Below, piece by piece: positions 42,606-50,717 of a stretch of DNA of 64,000 bases (positions within the stretch are counted from its first letter, which is position 1; each line of letters starts with the position of its first letter). The notes under the pieces are model-generated. The model had not been told where the DNA came from. It ran no database searches and saw nothing but the letters and a program-made list of their open reading frames with translations. The stretch is taken from positions 186,001-250,000 of the forward strand of contig NZ_CP120373.1 of NCBI RefSeq assembly GCF_029892065.1. Reading direction: 5' to 3'. Origin of the DNA: Sinorhizobium garamanticum (GTDB taxonomy: Bacteria > Pseudomonadota > Alphaproteobacteria > Rhizobiales > Rhizobiaceae). The translations under genes and the position numbers were made by a program.

Positions 42606-43772
42606 CTATCTTCGCGCGTGGGCTTTCAGAACCTGTTGATTGATGGTGAAGCCCAGGCCGGGTTTATCAGGAATCTCTATCATGCCGTCCGTCACGGACA
42701 CAGTCTCCTCGACAAGGTCATGAATCATCGGGTTGGCGCCGAGCGAATATTCGATGATGAAACTTGCCGGGGAGGCCGCACAGAGGTGCAGGCCCGAGAA
42801 GAAGCAAGGGGCGCCTGCCCACAGATGCGGTGCGAAACGGAGGTTGAAGGCACTGGCGAGCGCACCGATGCGCATCGCCTCCGTAATGCCGCCACAGAAG
42901 GCCGGGTCGGGCTGAAATATATCGGCCGATCTCATGATGGCAAGGTCGCGGAAGGCAAAACGCGTCGCCTCGCTCTCGCCGGCCGCAATCGGCACGTTGC
43001 CGGCCGCGCGCACCTCCGCCATGCCGGGCTTGTCGTCGGCGATCACCGGCTCCTCGAACCAGGCAAGATCGCAGTCCTCGACGAGCTGGATGAAGCGCTT
43101 CGCCTCGGCGACCGTGTAGGTCCCATGCGCATCGACCATCAGGTCCACGCCGGGGCCTAGCGCCTTGCGCGCCGCCTTGACGCGTGCGGCCGAGACATGC
43201 GGCGCATGGTCCATGGCGCCGACGCGCATTTTCACCGACTTGAAACCGCCGGCCGCGATGTAGGACTGGAGCTGGTCGCCGATCTTCTCGGCGTTTTCCC
43301 AGCCGCCGGAAGCATAGGCCGGCAGCCGGTCCGCCTTGCGGCCGCCGAGAAGCTTCCACACCGGGACGCCCAATGACTTGCCGAGAATGTCCCAGAGGGC
43401 GATGTCGACCGCACTGATCGCAGCGACGGAGAGGCCCCGCCGTGCAATCTCCGGCATCGCATGGCCCGACATCGCCGCGGTCTCGTGGCGCACGCCGTTG
43501 TAGAGCATCTCCCAGATGGCGGAGATGTCGGCCGGGTCGCGCCCGACGAGCTTGGGCCCCACCTCGTGGTTCAGCATGTGTACGAGCGTGCGGTAAGTGC
43601 CGGCGCTGCCGGCTGCGTTCTTGCCTTCGCCCCAGCCGACGATGCCGTCGTCCGTCTCGATGCGCAGGATTGCGGCGTCGAAGGTCGCCAGCCGCCCGAA
43701 GTCGCTGCGGTGCTGGTGGCTCGCCTCGATGGGGATGCTGACCCACCAGGCCTCTACGGTCTTGATACGCAT
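42606..43772 (-). CDS. Mandelate racemase/muconate-lactonising enzyme family protein
   Basis: 388-residue enolase-superfamily enzyme, probably a sugar-acid dehydratase. Seen: Lys181 in 'SVKMRVG' (K-x-R instead of K-x-K), metal ligands Asp214 ('LMVDAHGTY'), Glu240 ('WFEEPV') and Glu266 ('GESEAT'), and His316 ('FAPHLW') as the second base. The enzyme abstracts the alpha-proton of a carboxylate, usually dehydrating an aldonate to a 2-keto-3-deoxy acid. The start at 43772 has GGGGAG upstream. It lies between the epimerase and GntR genes in the operon. Confidence 0.9.
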   Translation of the reverse strand: MRIKTVEAWWVSIPIEASHQHRSDFGRLATFDAAILRIETDDGIVGWGEGKNAAGSAGTYRTLVHMLNHEVGPKLVGRDPADISAIWEMLYNGVRHETAAMSGHAMPEIARRGLSVAAISAVDIALWDILGKSLGVPVWKLLGGRKADRLPAYASGGWENAEKIGDQLQSYIAAGGFKSVKMRVGAMDHAPHVSAARVKAARKALGPGVDLMVDAHGTYTVAEAKRFIQLVEDCDLAWFEEPVIADDKPGMAEVRAAGNVPIAAGESEATRFAFRDLAIMRSADIFQPDPAFCGGITEAMRIGALASAFNLRFAPHLWAGAPCFFSGLHLCAASPASFIIEYSLGANPMIHDLVEETVSVTDGMIEIPDKPGLGFTINQQVLKAHARR

Positions 43773-43821
43773 GTCGAATCTCCCCCTCACGGCGCGCTGG
43801 CCGCAAGGGCACACCCGGTCG

Positions 43822-44709
43822 TCACTTGATCAGCGGCAGGATGGTTTCTGCGGTGATCCGCATCTGATCGTCGTAGAACTTCTCGGTGAGCAGGCTCGAG
43901 CCGTGGTCCTGGATGAACTTCAGCTGCTCCGGCGGGATGTCGACCGGGTTGCGCTCAACCATATCCGGGTACTTGGCGGCCGGCGTACGGTCGACAGGGG
44001 CGACGAACTCATTGGTCACGGCGCCGTCGTAGCCGATCTCCTTCAGCGTGCCGATGATCTTCGGCCAGTCGAGTTGACCGAGGCCGGCGGCAAAGCGGTT
44101 GTTGTCGGCGACGTGGAAGTCGAATAGGCGATTGCCCGCGAGGCGGATCGCGTCATACATGTTTTCCTCCTCGATGTTGAGGTGGAAGGCGTCGAGGCAA
44201 ACGCCGCATTCAGGGCTGACGGCATCGGCAAGCGCCAGCGCCTGAGCAGCGCGGTTGAAGAGATAGGTCTCGAAGCGGTTGAGTGGCTCGATCGCCAGCC
44301 GTATGCCCATTTTCTGCGCATGGGCGAAGCATTCCTTGGTAGCATCGACCACCCACTTCCACTCTTCCTCCTCCGTCGCATCCGGCACGATCTTGCCGAC
44401 GGTCGCCGGCACCAGCGTGACGATCTCGCCCTCGAGTTCGCTCACCATGGTGATGACGCTCTTTACGTAGTCGACGGACTTGGCGCGCTGGCCCTCGTCC
44501 TTGGCGGCGAGGTTGCGTTCGCCGAGCGTCAGCGTCACCGCACCCCAGCAACGGATGCAATGCTCCTTCAGGGTCGCGCGCGTCTCCTTGACATCGTACT
44601 GCGTTGGCTCGCCGGAAATTTCGATGCTCTCGTAGCCGTATTTCTTGATGCGCTTCAGCGTGACGGCGAGCGGTTCTGCCCGCATCCAGTTGTGCGTCGA
44701 AAGGTGCAT
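43822..44709 (-). CDS. Sugar phosphate isomerase/epimerase family TIM-barrel protein 1
   Basis: 295-residue protein of the xylose-isomerase-like/AP-endonuclease 2 barrel superfamily. Seen: 'GIRLAIEPLNRFETYLFN' (Glu ligand), 'CGVCLDAFHLNIEE' (Asp, His), 'FDFHVADNNR' and 'GAVTNEF' (last Glu), the metal set of D-tagatose/L-ribulose 3-epimerase-type enzymes. First gene of the minus-strand catabolic operon, divergent from a second epimerase; operator-like palindromes lie between them. Exact sugar unknown. Confidence 0.88.
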   Translation of the reverse strand: MHLSTHNWMRAEPLAVTLKRIKKYGYESIEISGEPTQYDVKETRATLKEHCIRCWGAVTLTLGERNLAAKDEGQRAKSVDYVKSVITMVSELEGEIVTLVPATVGKIVPDATEEEEWKWVVDATKECFAHAQKMGIRLAIEPLNRFETYLFNRAAQALALADAVSPECGVCLDAFHLNIEEENMYDAIRLAGNRLFDFHVADNNRFAAGLGQLDWPKIIGTLKEIGYDGAVTNEFVAPVDRTPAAKYPDMVERNPVDIPPEQLKFIQDHGSSLLTEKFYDDQMRITAETILPLIK

Positions 44710-45044
44710 GACCGTCCTCCCAGACTCTTGCGGCTACCGCGGCGCCCGGACGGGCGGTGCGGGCCTCCTCCTTGCCGGCCGCGCCTGCCTAGTGGCAATC
44801 TGGTGTGGCCAATTATTGTTGATCGAAGCTCTAGCGCAATTTTTCTCCACCCGCAAGACGTCGAGCGCGGCGGCTATTTATCCTCATTTTCGGTTATTTA
44901 TCGCGGAGTGTCAGATTATTTGCCTTGAGTTGCCTCCGGGGCACTGGCTTGACCAGACTATCAGATTTGGTATGACCAGATCGCGGCGACCGGGAGGAGA
45001 CGGGACGCCGCACCAATGCCCGAAGGAGGCCGGAGGGAGGAGAC
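44710..45044. promoter_or_regulatory. Divergent control region with TGGT-N3-ACCA operators
   Basis: 335 bases between two divergent epimerase genes. It holds TGGTGTGGCCA (44801-44811, flanked C...AATT), TGGCTTGACCA (44945-44955) and TGGTATGACCA (44968-44978, flanked T...GA). The first and third repeat the flanks of the two sites before ABC operon A. These suggest one regulon, controlled by the GntR/FCD protein at 41908-42600. Confidence 0.65.
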
Positions 45045-45896
45045 ATGAAGATCGGCATGTGCATGTTTCTGTGGACGACGAGCGTCGGCCGGAAACACGA
45101 GAAGCTGTTGCGCGACCTCAAGGAAACGGGCTTCGACGGCGTCGAGATCCCGATCTTCGGGGGCACGCCTGACGACTACCGCCGGCTGGGCGGGCTGCTC
45201 GACCAGATCGGGCTGGAACGCACCGCCGTGTCCGCCATCGGCGACCCGTCGATGAACCTGATCTCGCCGGACGCGGCGACCCGCAGGCGCGGCATCAACT
45301 ACATGAAATGGGCGATCGACTGCGCGGATGCGCTCGGCGCCAACACCTTGAGCGGGCCGCTACATTCGACAATCGGCCAGTTCTCCGGCAGCGGACCGAC
45401 CGCCGCGGAACTCAAGCGTTCGATTGTCTCGCAGCGCGCGATCGGCGACCACGCGGCCAAGCGCGGCGTGACGATCGGACTTGAGGCGCTGAACCGCTTC
45501 GAATGCTACCTCGTCAACACCATGGACGACCTCTCCGCCCATATCGACGCGATCGACCATCCGAACATCCGCGCCATGTACGACACGTTCCACAGCAACA
45601 TCGAGGAAGCCGACCCGATAGACGCCTTCACGCGCAACAAGGATCGGATCGTCCATGTCCACATCTCCGAGAACAACCGCGGCGTACCGGGGCGCGGCAA
45701 CATCCCCTGGACGGAGACATTCAAAGCGCTGCGCGCGAGTGGCTATGACGGCTGGCTGACGATCGAGGCCTTCGGCCGCGCGCTGAAGGACCTCGCAGCG
45801 GCGACCAAGGTCTGGCGCGACTTTGCCGAGACGCCGGAAGCGGTCTACCGCGACGGCTACCGCCATATCCGCGACGGGTGGCAGGCGGCAGCGTGA
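45045..45896 (+). CDS. Sugar phosphate isomerase/epimerase family TIM-barrel protein 2
   Basis: 283-residue xylose-isomerase-like barrel, D-psicose/D-tagatose 3-epimerase type. Seen: 'GVTIGLEALNRFECYLVN' (Glu), 'RAMYDTFHSNIEE' (Asp, His), 'VHVHISENNRGVPGRGNIPW' (His, Arg) and 'GWLTIEAF' (Glu). The 'HISENNRGVPGxGxxxW' loop is typical of ketose 3-epimerases. A GGAGGAG RBS precedes the ATG. It is divergent from and presumably co-regulated with epimerase 1. Confidence 0.9.
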   Translation: MKIGMCMFLWTTSVGRKHEKLLRDLKETGFDGVEIPIFGGTPDDYRRLGGLLDQIGLERTAVSAIGDPSMNLISPDAATRRRGINYMKWAIDCADALGANTLSGPLHSTIGQFSGSGPTAAELKRSIVSQRAIGDHAAKRGVTIGLEALNRFECYLVNTMDDLSAHIDAIDHPNIRAMYDTFHSNIEEADPIDAFTRNKDRIVHVHISENNRGVPGRGNIPWTETFKALRASGYDGWLTIEAFGRALKDLAAATKVWRDFAETPEAVYRDGYRHIRDGWQAAA

Positions 45897-46108
45897 TGGG
45901 CGCCCTTCGAAGCATAGGCCAGCGCCTGGCGCTTTCTTCGCCCGCTTCATCGGCTCGAGGAATAAGTCGAATTTCGCAATGGCTTAATGGACCGTGAGCG
46001 CCGTCTTATCGTCCGGCCCGCTCTATGATGCCGTTGAAAGACGGATGCCGGAGTTTGTTGTCGTCGGTTCTCACGCAGCTGTACTCGGGGACGCTTTTTC
46101 GGCTACCC

Positions 46109-46561
46109 CTAAATCTTCTCCTGGGCGGCGAACCAGGCGGAGATCTCGGGCATATTGCGCTCAAATCCACCGGGTATGAAAAGATTGAGCAGCCGCGCGG
46201 TCGTCTTTCCGGTGTTTCGGAAATCGTGGACGACGCCGGCCGGTATTCTCAGGAACGTTCCCGGTGTGCAGCGCCACCAGCAGTCGTCGACGAGGATTTC
46301 GGGCACACCTTCGAGCACGTAGAAAACCTCGTCGTTTCCGGCATGGCTGTGACCGCCGACACCCTTCAGACCAGTCTTGAGAATCCACTCTGACACGGAA
46401 TAGGCGGCCTCCGTCTCGGCTTCGTCGGCCTTGAATACGCCCGTGAGCAGGCCGAGCCCGTAGTGCCGCCCTTCCCCCGGCTTCAGAATGATGACGTTGC
46501 GGCGGCGGTGCGGCGGACTGTCATCCCCTATGCTGTTCTTTGAGAGAGATCGCCGAGCCAT
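46109..46561 (-). CDS. Cupin-domain protein
   Basis: 150-residue cupin. Seen: motif 1 'GGHSHAGNDEVFYVLEGVPE' (His, His, Glu) and motif 2 'RIPAGVVHDFRNTG' (His), so the metal site is complete. The N-terminal 20 residues are basic and polar. Single gene with no obvious partner; role could be sensing or a small-molecule isomerase/oxygenase. It runs in the same direction as the VOC gene upstream. Confidence 0.82.
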   Translation of the reverse strand: MARRSLSKNSIGDDSPPHRRRNVIILKPGEGRHYGLGLLTGVFKADEAETEAAYSVSEWILKTGLKGVGGHSHAGNDEVFYVLEGVPEILVDDCWWRCTPGTFLRIPAGVVHDFRNTGKTTARLLNLFIPGGFERNMPEISAWFAAQEKI

Positions 46562-46666
46562 CTGCCTGCTCCGTCATTGATTGCGCAATTACTATGCGGC
46601 ACGCCATTCGGGCCTATTACATCTCCAAAGGCTGCATTCTTTCATGTCGATTTTGGTCCACCGCGT

Positions 46667-47116
46667 TCATGCACCGGTCTCCTCGTTCCAGCGGCGCTGC
46701 ATTTCTTCAGGCGCCACATCTTCGATCTTCTGCGAGAGCATCCACCGATGGCCGAAAGGATCGACGACCATGGCGACGCGCTCGCCATAGGCTTGATCTG
46801 CAGCGGCACGTAGAACGACGGCCCCCGCCTCGACGGCCCGGGCAAGATCGGCATCGACCGACAACGTTGCGAGGTGGAAGGTTACGGGAGAGCCACCGAT
46901 CGTATCGGGGCTTAGTGCACCGAAGTCGGGATACTCGTCGGCGATCATGACCGTGCTTTCGCCGATCTTGAGTTCCGCGTGCCCGATCCGACCATCACGC
47001 GGGTCGGTCATTCGGAAAAGCTCTTCGGCGCCGAAGGCGCGGCGATAGAAGTCAATCGCTTGCCGCGCATTCTTGACGACGAAATAGGGCGTCAGGGATG
47101 AAATCGAGGTGGACAT
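46667..47116 (-). CDS. VOC-family (glyoxalase/bleomycin-resistance fold) protein
   Basis: 149-residue vicinal-oxygen-chelate protein of the PhnB-like type. Seen: 'LTPYFVVKNARQAIDFYRRAFGAEEL', 'AELKIGESTVMIADEYP' and 'VDPFGHRWMLSQKIEDV', the paired beta-alpha-beta-beta-beta units. Such proteins bind or modify small toxic molecules. It is divergent from a TetR gene with an AT-rich repeat between them, so it is probably inducible. Confidence 0.88.
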   Translation of the reverse strand: MSTSISSLTPYFVVKNARQAIDFYRRAFGAEELFRMTDPRDGRIGHAELKIGESTVMIADEYPDFGALSPDTIGGSPVTFHLATLSVDADLARAVEAGAVVLRAAADQAYGERVAMVVDPFGHRWMLSQKIEDVAPEEMQRRWNEETGA

Positions 47117-47136
47117 GGGCGACCCCTTGTCGCTGG

Positions 47137-47170
47137 CGTATAATTACGTTACGTTACGTTTTATAATTAA
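47137..47170. promoter_or_regulatory. AT-rich operator with triple ACGTT repeats between VOC and tetR genes
   Basis: The 54-base divergent spacer contains three direct ACGTT repeats (47147-47161) inside a region bounded by TATAATTA on one side and TTATAATTA on the other. The quasi-symmetric block is a likely promoter/operator for both genes. Confidence 0.55.
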
Positions 47171-47767
47171 ATGAGTCAAGAGCACATGAGCCTACCGAAA
47201 CGACGCGGAAGACCGCCGAGCCAAATGGCGAGGGCGAGGGTCCTGAAAGCGGCGCACGACATATTGACCGAGGATGGATTTGGCCGTTTGACGGTCGAGG
47301 CCGTTGCCGCGAAGTCCGGCGTCGGCAAGCCGACGATCTACAGGCAATGGGCGAACGCCTCCGAACTTGCCATGGCTGCCTTGATGTCAGGAGATACGGG
47401 CGCCTTCGACGAAGGCGGGACAAATCTGCGATCGGCGCTCACGGCGCAAATGCGATCGCTGATCCAGGCTTTTGCGACGACCAGAGGGCGCCAAATCGCC
47501 ATGACGCTCGCCGCCGCCGACCCCGACAGCGAATTTACCAAGGCCTTCCGCAACCAGGTCATCCTCTCGAGCCGCGAGGCGGGTCGCGCCCTGTTGCTCG
47601 AGGCAGCCGCGCGGGGAGAGATTATGCTGCCGCAAGACGTCGATGTGCTGCTCGACATGATTTACGGCCCTGTCTTCTACCGGCTGCTCGTCGGACATCG
47701 CCCGCTCGACGCGAGCTTCGCCGACAACATCGTCGCGATCGCGCTAGAAGTCGTGGCGAGCTCCTAG
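47171..47767 (+). CDS. TetR-family transcriptional regulator
   Basis: 198-residue regulator. Seen: basic 'PKRRGRPPSQMARARVLKAA' and HTH 'LTVEAVAAKSGVGKPTIYRQWANASELA', then a TetR C-terminal helical domain ('VDVLLDMIYGPVFYRLLVGH'). An in-frame ATG at 47186 ('MSLPKRRG') is an alternative start. It is divergent from the VOC gene, which it probably represses. Confidence 0.9.
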   Translation: MSQEHMSLPKRRGRPPSQMARARVLKAAHDILTEDGFGRLTVEAVAAKSGVGKPTIYRQWANASELAMAALMSGDTGAFDEGGTNLRSALTAQMRSLIQAFATTRGRQIAMTLAAADPDSEFTKAFRNQVILSSREAGRALLLEAAARGEIMLPQDVDVLLDMIYGPVFYRLLVGHRPLDASFADNIVAIALEVVASS

Positions 47768-48196
47768 CGACGGGCAAGAGCTACCCGGCCGACGGCCGAT
47801 GTTCCCGAATGTCATGCGATCTTTTTAGGACAGAACAAGAACATCCGGCTGGTTCTCGCCGCCTAGAGCCGGCTCGTCCCAGACGCGCTACGCGCGGTGA
47901 GGAAGGTGAGAATCGACCCACTCCTGACCTTCCCACTTCGCCAAAAAATCAGCAAAGGGTGTGGAAACCGTGCCATATGGCGCACCCGTCGGAACGGCGT
48001 GATTGCGGCAACGAGGGGACGTCGCCCCGCCTATGCTCGAGGGCTGCTCACTCTAACGTCTGGTCCGCTCCGCGGCCGTTGAATGGAAATCGCTACGAAG
48101 CGCGCGGGCAGACTTTAACCCTCCGCGCCTGAGCATCATCCAAATTCATAGAATCACCACAGGACGGTGGTCGTCGAGCGAGTTTTCAGCAGCCTA
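47768..48196. other. Intergenic region with no recognised feature
   Basis: 429 bases between a TetR gene and the end of a peroxiredoxin-like gene. The short frames here lack ribosome binding sites and domain similarity. I see no terminator with a T-run and no RNA gene. Confidence 0.5.
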
Positions 48197-48838
48197 TTAA
48201 TGTGTAACTTGGGAAGCTGCCGACATCAATTCCTCAGGATTCGGTGCCCTGAACGTATTGACGCCATCCTCCAAAACTTCAGTGAAGCTCCAGCGTACGA
48301 TGCCCCCTCGGTCGATCAGGAACTGACCGACAAGCTGCCCCTGGCTGGAAGCCATCGCCTGCTGATCGGCTTCCGTAATCTCATACCCTTCCTTTTTGTT
48401 GAGAAACTCGTCCATTGCCATGACATCCATAGGCTCGGGCATCTCGCCCGGGAGATGGACCCGTATCGCCATGACCGTGTCCATCCCGACCTCGCGCAAG
48501 CCGAAAGCACGGTGCGAGGCCCGCTCCGGGTCGGATGCGGCGAGAAGATCGGGGGCCGGGTGGTAACGGAAATAGAGCCGCGCCCGCTCGACCGGCGTAA
48601 TGACCACCGCCAGGCATTCGACGCCTTTCTCGCGCAGGGCCGGCTTGAGTTGCGCCATCGCCGCGACATGGCGCCGGCAGAACGGACAGTGTAGGCCGCG
48701 AAACATACCGATCAATAACGGGTTACGGCCTCGAAAATCATCGAGCGCGATCTTGCCGTCGCGCGATATCGCATCGAGCACTATGTTCGGGGCCTGGTCG
48801 CCCGGCTGCAGCGGGCGGCCGACACTACTCGTGGACAT
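48197..48838 (-). CDS. Peroxiredoxin-like (AhpC/TSA fold) protein
   Basis: 213-residue thioredoxin-fold protein. Seen: 'GDQAPNIVLDAISRDGKIAL', then the active-site segment 'FRGLHCPFCRRHVAAM' with Cys51 and Cys54, a CxxC instead of the peroxiredoxin TxxC, and 'ASDPERASHRAFGLREVGMD'. This belongs to the peroxiredoxin-like branch, which may act in peroxide reduction or disulfide exchange. No signal peptide. Monocistronic. Confidence 0.82.
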   Translation of the reverse strand: MSTSSVGRPLQPGDQAPNIVLDAISRDGKIALDDFRGRNPLLIGMFRGLHCPFCRRHVAAMAQLKPALREKGVECLAVVITPVERARLYFRYHPAPDLLAASDPERASHRAFGLREVGMDTVMAIRVHLPGEMPEPMDVMAMDEFLNKKEGYEITEADQQAMASSQGQLVGQFLIDRGGIVRWSFTEVLEDGVNTFRAPNPEELMSAASQVTH

Positions 48839-49168
48839 GGACTACCTCCTCGCCCCGGATCAGTCAGGAAAAGGCACCACACCCAGCTTCGGCGTTGAGC
48901 CTATGCTGGGGGCGCAAAACTTCCTGCGCCAGAGCAAATACAGCGTTCGGCCTCTGCCATATTGTCGAGGTCGTGATTACGCGCTGCAGACCCATCATAA
49001 CACGAAAAAGCGTCCGCGGGTCGCCCGCTAGCCGTCTCGCGCGCCGCGGTAAACTGTGGGTCGTCTCAACTCACTCGGCGAACCCTTCGAACGTTAGACT
49101 AACACAACGCGAGATGGGCTACGCAACTCAGAGAGGCACGCGGAGCGACCCCCTCGTGAAATATCTGA
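48839..49168. other. Intergenic region with no recognised feature
   Basis: 330 bases between the peroxiredoxin-like gene and the end of the dha cluster. No gene, RNA or clear hairpin terminator seen. Confidence 0.5.
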
Positions 49169-50161
49169 TCAGCCTTTCCAGCGCAGCGCCGCGGTGTCGA
49201 CCGGCGCGTCCCATAGCGAAAGCTCTCGTTCCTTGAGGCGCGCAACGGTGATAGACAGGCCCGCCATGTCCAGCGAGGTGACATAGGTTCCGACCAATGA
49301 CCGGGCGACCGTGGCGCCCAGGCTCTGAAGCCGCGCTCGGACGGAGTTGTAAGCGAGATAAAGCTCCGATACCGGCGTGCCGCCGAGGCCATTGATGAAG
49401 AGCAGCAGGTTGTCACCTCGGTCCGGTGCCAGATCGCTCAGGATCGCCCCGAGCATTGCTTCCACGATTTCGTCGGCGGTCGCGAATGTGACCCGCGCAC
49501 GTCCCGGCTCTCCATGAATTCCGACGCCCATCTCCATTTCGTCTTCGCTGAGCACGAAGGTCTCCCGCTCCGTGTCGGGTACGGTCACGCCGCCAAGCGC
49601 CACGCCCATGGTGCGGATGCGGCCGTTCAGGTCCTCGCCAAGCGCACTCAGTTCTTCGAGCCGCCAGCCTGCCTCCGCCGCTGCTCCGAGCAGCTTCTCG
49701 ACCACGAGCGTCCCCGCAACGCCTCTCCTGTCCTGGCTCCGCTTCGACCCGCCGGGATTGACGTCGTCGCGCACAATCACGGTGGCGATCCGGTGCTGCG
49801 CGGCGAGCTCGGCGGCCATCGCGAAGTTCATGACGTCGCCGTCATAATTCTTGACGACGAGCAAACATCCGGCGCCGCGATCCATTTCCCGGATCGCGGC
49901 CACGATCTGGTCCGGCGTCGGAGAAGTGAAGACGTGCCCGGTACAGGCAGCGTCCAGCATGCCCTTCCCGACGAAGCCGACATGCATCGGCTCGTGCCCG
50001 GCGCCGCCGCCCGAAATGAGAGCGACCTTGCCCGGGCAAAGACTTCGCCGGCGAACGAATCTCCTGTCGGCTCCGAAGGTCACCAGCCGTTCATGGGCCG
50101 CGACGAAGCCCGCAAGGCTTTCCGCCACCAGCGTCTCGGCCCGGTTCATGAATTTCTTCAT
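49169..50161 (-). CDS. dhaK: Dihydroxyacetone-kinase subunit DhaK (PTS-type)
   Basis: 330-residue substrate-binding subunit that covalently binds a keto-triose or tetrose. Seen: 'MKKFMNRAETLVAESLAGF' start, 'ISGGGAGHEPMHVGFVGKGM', and the hemiaminal-forming His216 in 'GVGIHGEPG'. It lacks the DhaL domain, so it needs the DhaL encoded at 53054-53701 with DhaM as phosphate donor. Last gene of the phosphorelay cluster, 145 bases after a small unknown gene. Substrate may be dihydroxyacetone or a related ketose such as erythrulose. Confidence 0.92.
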   Translation of the reverse strand: MKKFMNRAETLVAESLAGFVAAHERLVTFGADRRFVRRRSLCPGKVALISGGGAGHEPMHVGFVGKGMLDAACTGHVFTSPTPDQIVAAIREMDRGAGCLLVVKNYDGDVMNFAMAAELAAQHRIATVIVRDDVNPGGSKRSQDRRGVAGTLVVEKLLGAAAEAGWRLEELSALGEDLNGRIRTMGVALGGVTVPDTERETFVLSEDEMEMGVGIHGEPGRARVTFATADEIVEAMLGAILSDLAPDRGDNLLLFINGLGGTPVSELYLAYNSVRARLQSLGATVARSLVGTYVTSLDMAGLSITVARLKERELSLWDAPVDTAALRWKG

Positions 50162-50306
50162 CGTGCCCCTCCCACGACGCCGTGCTCTCCTGCCCCGCGC
50201 AAAATCGCCGCAACGCTCCCATTCTCGGCACCGGGTGCTCTTGGTCGGAGTCGAACATAGACGGTCCTGCCGGAGGCAGCGATGTACTGGAACACATCAC
50301 GACCCT

Positions 50307-50717
50307 CTAATCCATCGTTCCTACCAGTTTCGCCATGTTCCGGACGAGTTCCTCGATCGCTTCGTCGAACAGGCGGTTCTTCTTTTCATCGCCGAGGTCG
50401 GGAACGATCAGCGAGAGCTGTCGCAGCTTCTGCGAGCTTCCGAAATCCGGCAGCTTGCCGGGGTGCGCGGACTGATAGGCCTGAAGAAAGCGCTCCTGTT
50501 CACCGGGGCTGAAATGGCAGACCCGAAAGATCGTAGCGAGGTGACGCGCCGGCAGCGGGGTCGAATAGGCGGGACTGGTTACTTGCGTGACGAAGCTGCG
50601 ATGCTTGCTGAGCGCAACGGCGAGCCGCTGACGGGTGCCCGACGGTCGATTGTCGATGATCTGCGCCAGGATCGTCTTGTAGGCGATGATGGCATCTTCA
50701 ACCGTCTCGCGCGACAT
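50307..50717 (-). CDS. Unknown 136-aa protein in the dha phosphorelay cluster
   Basis: Not recognised. The ATG follows the EI stop with no gap (TGAATG), so it is translationally coupled. Predicted all-helical; the middle ('TRQRLAVALSKHRSFVTQV', then 'PLPARHLATIFRVCHFSPGE') looks like a lambda-repressor/XRE-type helix-turn-helix arrangement, with a charged C-terminal helix. It could be a DNA-binding regulator responding to phosphorelay state, or an adaptor. No signal peptide or membrane segment. Confidence 0.75.
   Translation of the reverse strand: MSRETVEDAIIAYKTILAQIIDNRPSGTRQRLAVALSKHRSFVTQVTSPAYSTPLPARHLATIFRVCHFSPGEQERFLQAYQSAHPGKLPDFGSSQKLRQLSLIVPDLGDEKKNRLFDEAIEELVRNMAKLVGTMD

Noticed and set aside
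47837..47865. GAAC/GTTC repeats as a LexA (SOS) box
   Set aside because: Alphaproteobacterial LexA needs direct GTTC-N7-GTTC; the spacing and orientation here do not fit and no gene follows.
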